A stretch of DNA of 23,386 nucleotides from an uncultured Capnocytophaga sp. (GTDB lineage Bacteria > Bacteroidota > Bacteroidia > Flavobacteriales > Flavobacteriaceae). Shown here in pieces: positions 20,923 to 23,386 of the stretch (position 1 is the first letter of the stretch; every line of letters starts with the position of its first letter). The notes under the pieces were generated by a model, which ran no database searches, was not told the DNA's origin, and saw only the letters and a list, made by a program, of their open reading frames with translations. Both the position numbers and the translations under genes were made by a program. The stretch spans positions 1 to 23,386 of the forward strand of contig CAJZFM010000003.1 of NCBI GenBank assembly GCA_915070235.1, in the 5' to 3' direction.

Positions 20923-22614
20923 TTACAGGGGAATAAGAGAGTTTCCTTTTACCTCGAAGAGCTTATCCGAGATCGGAATATTGCTCTCTACATAGGCTTG
21001 GGCGACTCTGTGGCGTATCCAGTTCATATCATTAGGGTTGGCACTACCTGTGATAAGCAGTACATTGTTGGCAGGAACCCCCACAGTGATAGTACCCTCC
21101 ACAGGGATATTGTCCTTAGACCAAAGGTCGGAAACTACCAAGAAGCTGGCCTCAAACTTGCCATCGGCTATAATGGTGTAGCGACTGCCTTCTTCCTCTA
21201 CACCGACCTCTATCTGGTTGATGAGGTTCTGTACAGCTAAAGATTTCAGAGCAAGCATATCCAAGTGCAAGCCCTTGAGATCGCTCATAGTAAGGCTTAT
21301 CTTCTCGTCGCGCACCAAGTAGATTACGCCCAATTCACTATTGATATTTTCATAGAGCAAGTCAGGTATATCTACTTTGAGCTCTTCTATAAAGGCGGTG
21401 GTTCTCACCAGTGGGAAGATCTCCTCTTTCTTGATGACAATGCCTCCTACAATCATTTCCTCTACTGTTTCCTCCTCTACAGGGGTGCCTAAGATAGGAG
21501 CAGTAACGGGTCTAGCCACTTCTCCTGATTTAGCTACCTGAGGGGTAGGGGTCTCTATCACAGGTTTTTCTACATGGGTGAAAGACTCTACATCTGGGAA
21601 GTGTGGTACTTTTTCTTGTTTTTCTTCTGTTTTTGGAGCTTCGGCAGCGGGTGTTTCCACAGGTTGGGCAGGCCGCACAGGTGCTTCGGTAGGCTTGGGT
21701 GCCTCTTGTACAGGCGGAGCTTTAGGGGCTTCTTCCTTAGGCTTGGGCACCTCTTGTACAGGTGGAGCTTTAGGAGCTTCTTCCTTGGGCTTAGGCGGCT
21801 GAGCAGGAGGCGGTGTGGTAATAATCACAGGCTCTTCCTTCTTGGCCGTTTCCTTTGGTTTTTCAGGCTGTGGTTTGGGTTTCTCAGGCTGAGGATTAGG
21901 TTTCTGCTTAGGAATAGTCTCAAGTATGGAACTGGCATATTTCTCTATGATTTCACTTAGGTAGAAATCACTGCGGTGCATGTACTCGGCATAGGCATTG
22001 TCCAAAAAGCTGGTAATGAGTTGTCCAGGCTGGCTTTTGAGCATCCATTCTATCTCAAGACCTTTGGTTTTTCTCACTTGTACATTGGGATTCTTAGTTA
22101 CTAAACGCTGTGCGAAAAGGCGAGTGAAGTCGGCCACATACTGTATGCTCATACCTATCTTATCCACTAATTCGCGCATCTCAAGGCTATAAGGGTCTTT
22201 GTGGCGTAGGATAATCTCGGTGATGATGGCCTTGTCATCAAACTTTTTAGCACAAGTGAAGTGGTACTCTACCTCATCATAGGTACGGAAAGTCTTACTG
22301 ATATAGCGCTCATTAGCGACGGTCTCATCCAAAGCAGTGAAACCATCTCTCTCGTATTCTTTGAAGAAATCACCTTTGAGTCGTTCAAAGAACGCTTTAT
22401 TAATTTCTCCTTTGACGGGTTCCTCGGAACTTATTACCGTAAGGTTCGCTCTATCATCAGTGGATTTAGCTAAAAAACGGTCAGTATTAGTTACTTCCCA
22501 ATCGGTAGGAATGAGAATAGTAGAAATAGAATCTAACCAATATCTTTTGTAAGTTATTGATTTTAAGTCTGTTTCGTCAAATTTTTTCTTTTTAAATAAG
22601 TCTAATAATCCCAT
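20923..22614 (-). CDS. YtpQ/DUF1444-like protein with proline-rich insertion
   Basis: A 563-residue soluble protein starting MGLLDLFKKKK. Residues about 20-165 look like a PsbP/DUF1795-type alpha/beta domain (SISTILIPTDWEV then a long amphipathic pattern). Residues about 170-235 (VRKTKGLEIEWML, FLDNAYAEYM) match the first part of DUF1444. Residues about 235-395 are low-complexity Pro/Glu/Lys with an exact-length tandem repeat. Residues about 398-563 (IFPLVRTTAFIEEL, GVIYLVRDEKISLTMSDL, TITVGVPANNVLLITGSA) match the second part of DUF1444, as in Bacillus YtpQ. The function of DUF1444 is unknown. The longest frame starts at a TTG at 22641, but the -7 box overlaps that codon, so I use the ATG at 22614. 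The gene leads a run with the barrel and MBOAT genes. Confidence 0.85.
   Translation of the reverse strand: MGLLDLFKKKKFDETDLKSITYKRYWLDSISTILIPTDWEVTNTDRFLAKSTDDRANLTVISSEEPVKGEINKAFFERLKGDFFKEYERDGFTALDETVANERYISKTFRTYDEVEYHFTCAKKFDDKAIITEIILRHKDPYSLEMRELVDKIGMSIQYVADFTRLFAQRLVTKNPNVQVRKTKGLEIEWMLKSQPGQLITSFLDNAYAEYMHRSDFYLSEIIEKYASSILETIPKQKPNPQPEKPKPQPEKPKETAKKEEPVIITTPPPAQPPKPKEEAPKAPPVQEVPKPKEEAPKAPPVQEAPKPTEAPVRPAQPVETPAAEAPKTEEKQEKVPHFPDVESFTHVEKPVIETPTPQVAKSGEVARPVTAPILGTPVEEETVEEMIVGGIVIKKEEIFPLVRTTAFIEELKVDIPDLLYENINSELGVIYLVRDEKISLTMSDLKGLHLDMLALKSLAVQNLINQIEVGVEEEGSRYTIIADGKFEASFLVVSDLWSKDNIPVEGTITVGVPANNVLLITGSANPNDMNWIRHRVAQAYVESNIPISDKLFEVKGNSLIPL
21692..21787 (-). repeat. 48-bp tandem repeat coding for PKPKEEAPKAPPVQE[V/A]
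   Basis: Two adjacent 48-bp copies (21692-21739 and 21740-21787), differing at only a few positions, encode a 16-residue unit inside the proline-rich linker of the DUF1444-like protein. A shorter PQPEKPK doublet lies N-terminal to it in the protein. Copy number could vary between strains without shifting the frame. Confidence 0.85.
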
Positions 22615-22638
22615 TTTTCTTTCTGTTTTTTCCAAAGG

Positions 22639-22646
22639 CAAATATA
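22639..22646 (-). promoter_or_regulatory. -7 element upstream of the DUF1444-like gene
   Basis: Minus-strand TATATTTG (22646-22639) fully matches TAnnTTTG and lies 24 nt upstream of the ATG at 22614. No TTG is seen at the expected -33 distance. It would drive the DUF1444, barrel and MBOAT genes. Confidence 0.5.
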
Positions 22647-22887
22647 TAAACTTCTTTTGTAATGATGAAATATTCGCAAAGAAAAATTATTTTTCAGAAA
22701 ATTTTAATGTGAAAAATTTGTAATTACAAGATTATCAAGCAATTAGTTAAGTGTTTTTATCCTATTCAATGAGAGTTCAATATATTTCCAAAATCAATTG
22801 AAGTACAACTAAATAGACATCTCAATCTAAGATTTCATCTTTTGTATCTTTCGCCAATTCAACTATCAAGTGCAATTTTTTAACTTA

Positions 22888-22895
22888 TACCTTTG
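22888..22895 (+). promoter_or_regulatory. Orphan -7 element facing a hairpin
   Basis: TACCTTTG is a full TAnnTTTG match but has no TTG at -33 and no gene downstream on the plus strand. A transcript starting near 22902 would run about 100 nt into the hairpin at 22969-23003. Single 8-mer matches occur by chance in AT-rich DNA, so confidence is low. Confidence 0.25.
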
Positions 22896-22968
22896 TGCCT
22901 CACTATAGTTTAAAACTGAATGGGAAATAGATATAGAACCCTTTGTCAGAATCAAATAAATTGTAAGA

Positions 22969-23003
22969 AAGAACCCCGAAATATATAATATTTCGGGGTT
23001 CTT
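22969..23003 (-). terminator. Terminator hairpin downstream of the GlsB-like gene
   Basis: AAGAACCCCGAAATA (22969-22983) pairs perfectly with TATTTCGGGGTTCTT (22989-23003) across a 5-nt loop, a 15-bp stem with a GC core. On the minus strand the stem ends in TTCTT and is followed by TCTTAC, giving a modest T-rich tail, 56 nt past the GlsB stop. On the plus strand the tail is ATTTGG. Confidence 0.75.
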
Positions 23004-23058
23004 ATTTGGTAAGATTACAAGTTCTAACCTCTGAAGTCTTATCTGCCTTGCTTTCTTA

Positions 23059-23310
23059 TTACTTCTTCTTAGATATCAAATTTATCAAGAATAAGATAAC
23101 AATAGCTCCGATAGCTCCAGTCAAGATAGAACCAATCAATCCTTCTCCAAGTGAGATGTGAAGCACATTTGCTAAAAGCCAATACCCAACGCCACTTCCG
23201 AGAATACCAACAATGATATTCCCAAGAAGGCCTAATCCACTACCCTTGTAGATAACTCCTCCTAACCATCCGGCGATGGCTCCAATAATAAGTGTTGCAA
23301 TAATACTCAT
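23059..23310 (-). CDS. GlsB/YeaQ/YmgE family small membrane protein
   Basis: An 83-residue protein with three hydrophobic segments and abundant glycine. It has the family pattern AGWLGGVIYKGSGLGLLGNIIVGILGS followed by GSILTGAIGAIVILFLI and a basic C-terminus ISKKK. Members of this transglycosylase-associated family are small inner-membrane proteins often induced by stress; their activity is not established. The longest frame starts at a TTG at 23337, which lies inside the -7 promoter element, so the ATG at 23310 (MSIIATLIIGAIAG) is the real start and gives the usual family length. It is monocistronic with its own terminator. Confidence 0.92.
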   Translation of the reverse strand: MSIIATLIIGAIAGWLGGVIYKGSGLGLLGNIIVGILGSGVGYWLLANVLHISLGEGLIGSILTGAIGAIVILFLINLISKKK

Positions 23311-23334
23311 AAATCTTAATATTAAATTAGGGTA

Positions 23335-23342
23335 CAAAGGTA
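23335..23342 (-). promoter_or_regulatory. -7 element of the GlsB-like gene
   Basis: Minus-strand TACCTTTG (23342-23335) fully matches TAnnTTTG, 24 nt upstream of the ATG at 23310. No TTG occurs at the -33 distance, which could suggest a weak, activator-dependent or alternative-sigma promoter. Confidence 0.5.
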
Positions 23343-23386
23343 ATAATTATTTTTTAGATATTTACTTATATTTTTTTATCACGGGC

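Larger units (their letters stand above)
22647..23058. other. Gene-free AT-rich region
   Basis: About 410 nt between the divergently placed promoter of the DUF1444-like gene and the end of the GlsB-like gene. No convincing reading frame exists on either strand. It holds a strong hairpin at 22969-23003 and an isolated plus-strand -7 match, TACCTTTG, at 22888-22895. Nothing else recognisable is seen. Confidence 0.7.

Noticed and set aside
21574..21960. A Gly/Arg/Leu/Phe-rich open frame on the plus strand
   Set aside because: It is the complement of the proline-rich repeat linker; the low-complexity sequence follows from the antisense codons.
1..23386. Mobile element or genomic island
   Set aside because: No transposase, integrase, terminal inverted repeats or phage genes are seen. 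The tRNA-Ser gene is not followed by an integrase or a repeated tRNA 3' end within the window.

Overview
The window reads as chromosomal DNA of a Bacteroidota bacterium, most likely class Flavobacteriia; the genus Capnocytophaga is a plausible guess that I cannot prove here. The evidence is the recurring promoter form TTG-N19/20-TAnnTTTG upstream of several genes, a set of family-typical proteins (DUF349 coiled-coil protein, DUF1599, BT_3928-like DoxX protein, GH13_8-type branching enzyme, the GDE/glycosyltransferase/GH57 glycogen cluster), and AT-rich leaders without clear Shine-Dalgarno sequences. I see no phage, insertion sequence, CRISPR array or conjugative gene.

Layout. 1-3134 (minus strand): tRNA-Ser(GCT) with its own promoter, a DUF349 repeat protein with promoter and terminator, and rsmE. 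3313-10057 (plus strand): one long run of close or overlapping genes: DUF1599, DoxX/BT_3928-like protein, tatC, an unknown acidic protein, a 654-residue protein assembled from RNA-polymerase-like DNA-binding modules, lptB, and the N-terminal subunit of transketolase. It meets the convergent ilvE (10092-11159, minus) at a shared hairpin. 11441-18634 (plus): a glycogen cluster of branching enzyme, a small lipoprotein, debranching enzyme, glycogen-synthase-like glycosyltransferase, and a GH57 homologue behind its own promoter. 18692-22614 (minus): a three-gene run of a YtpQ/DUF1444-like protein with a proline-rich insertion, a small outer-membrane barrel and an MBOAT O-acyltransferase. 22615-23058 has no gene. 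23059-23310 (minus) is a GlsB/YeaQ/YmgE membrane protein.

How the genes work together. The glycogen cluster supplies chain elongation, branching and nominal debranching. The branching enzyme keeps its GH13 catalytic residues. The GH57 protein has lost the expected nucleophile and acid/base, and the debranching enzyme has Asn where family members usually have Asp, so parts of the cluster may be non-catalytic glycan-binding or regulatory partners. The plus-strand run mixes envelope functions (TatC, LptB) with central metabolism and one likely transcription-related protein.

Most worth following up: the 654-residue composite (two alpha-CTD-like HhH segments, sigma region 4-like HTH, HARE-HTH, helicase-associated-like tail) and its acidic upstream neighbour; the possible pseudoenzymes in the glycogen cluster; and the DUF1444 domain split by a proline-rich repeat. 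For three minus-strand genes the longest open frame begins at a TTG inside or upstream of the promoter; I moved those starts to the downstream ATG.
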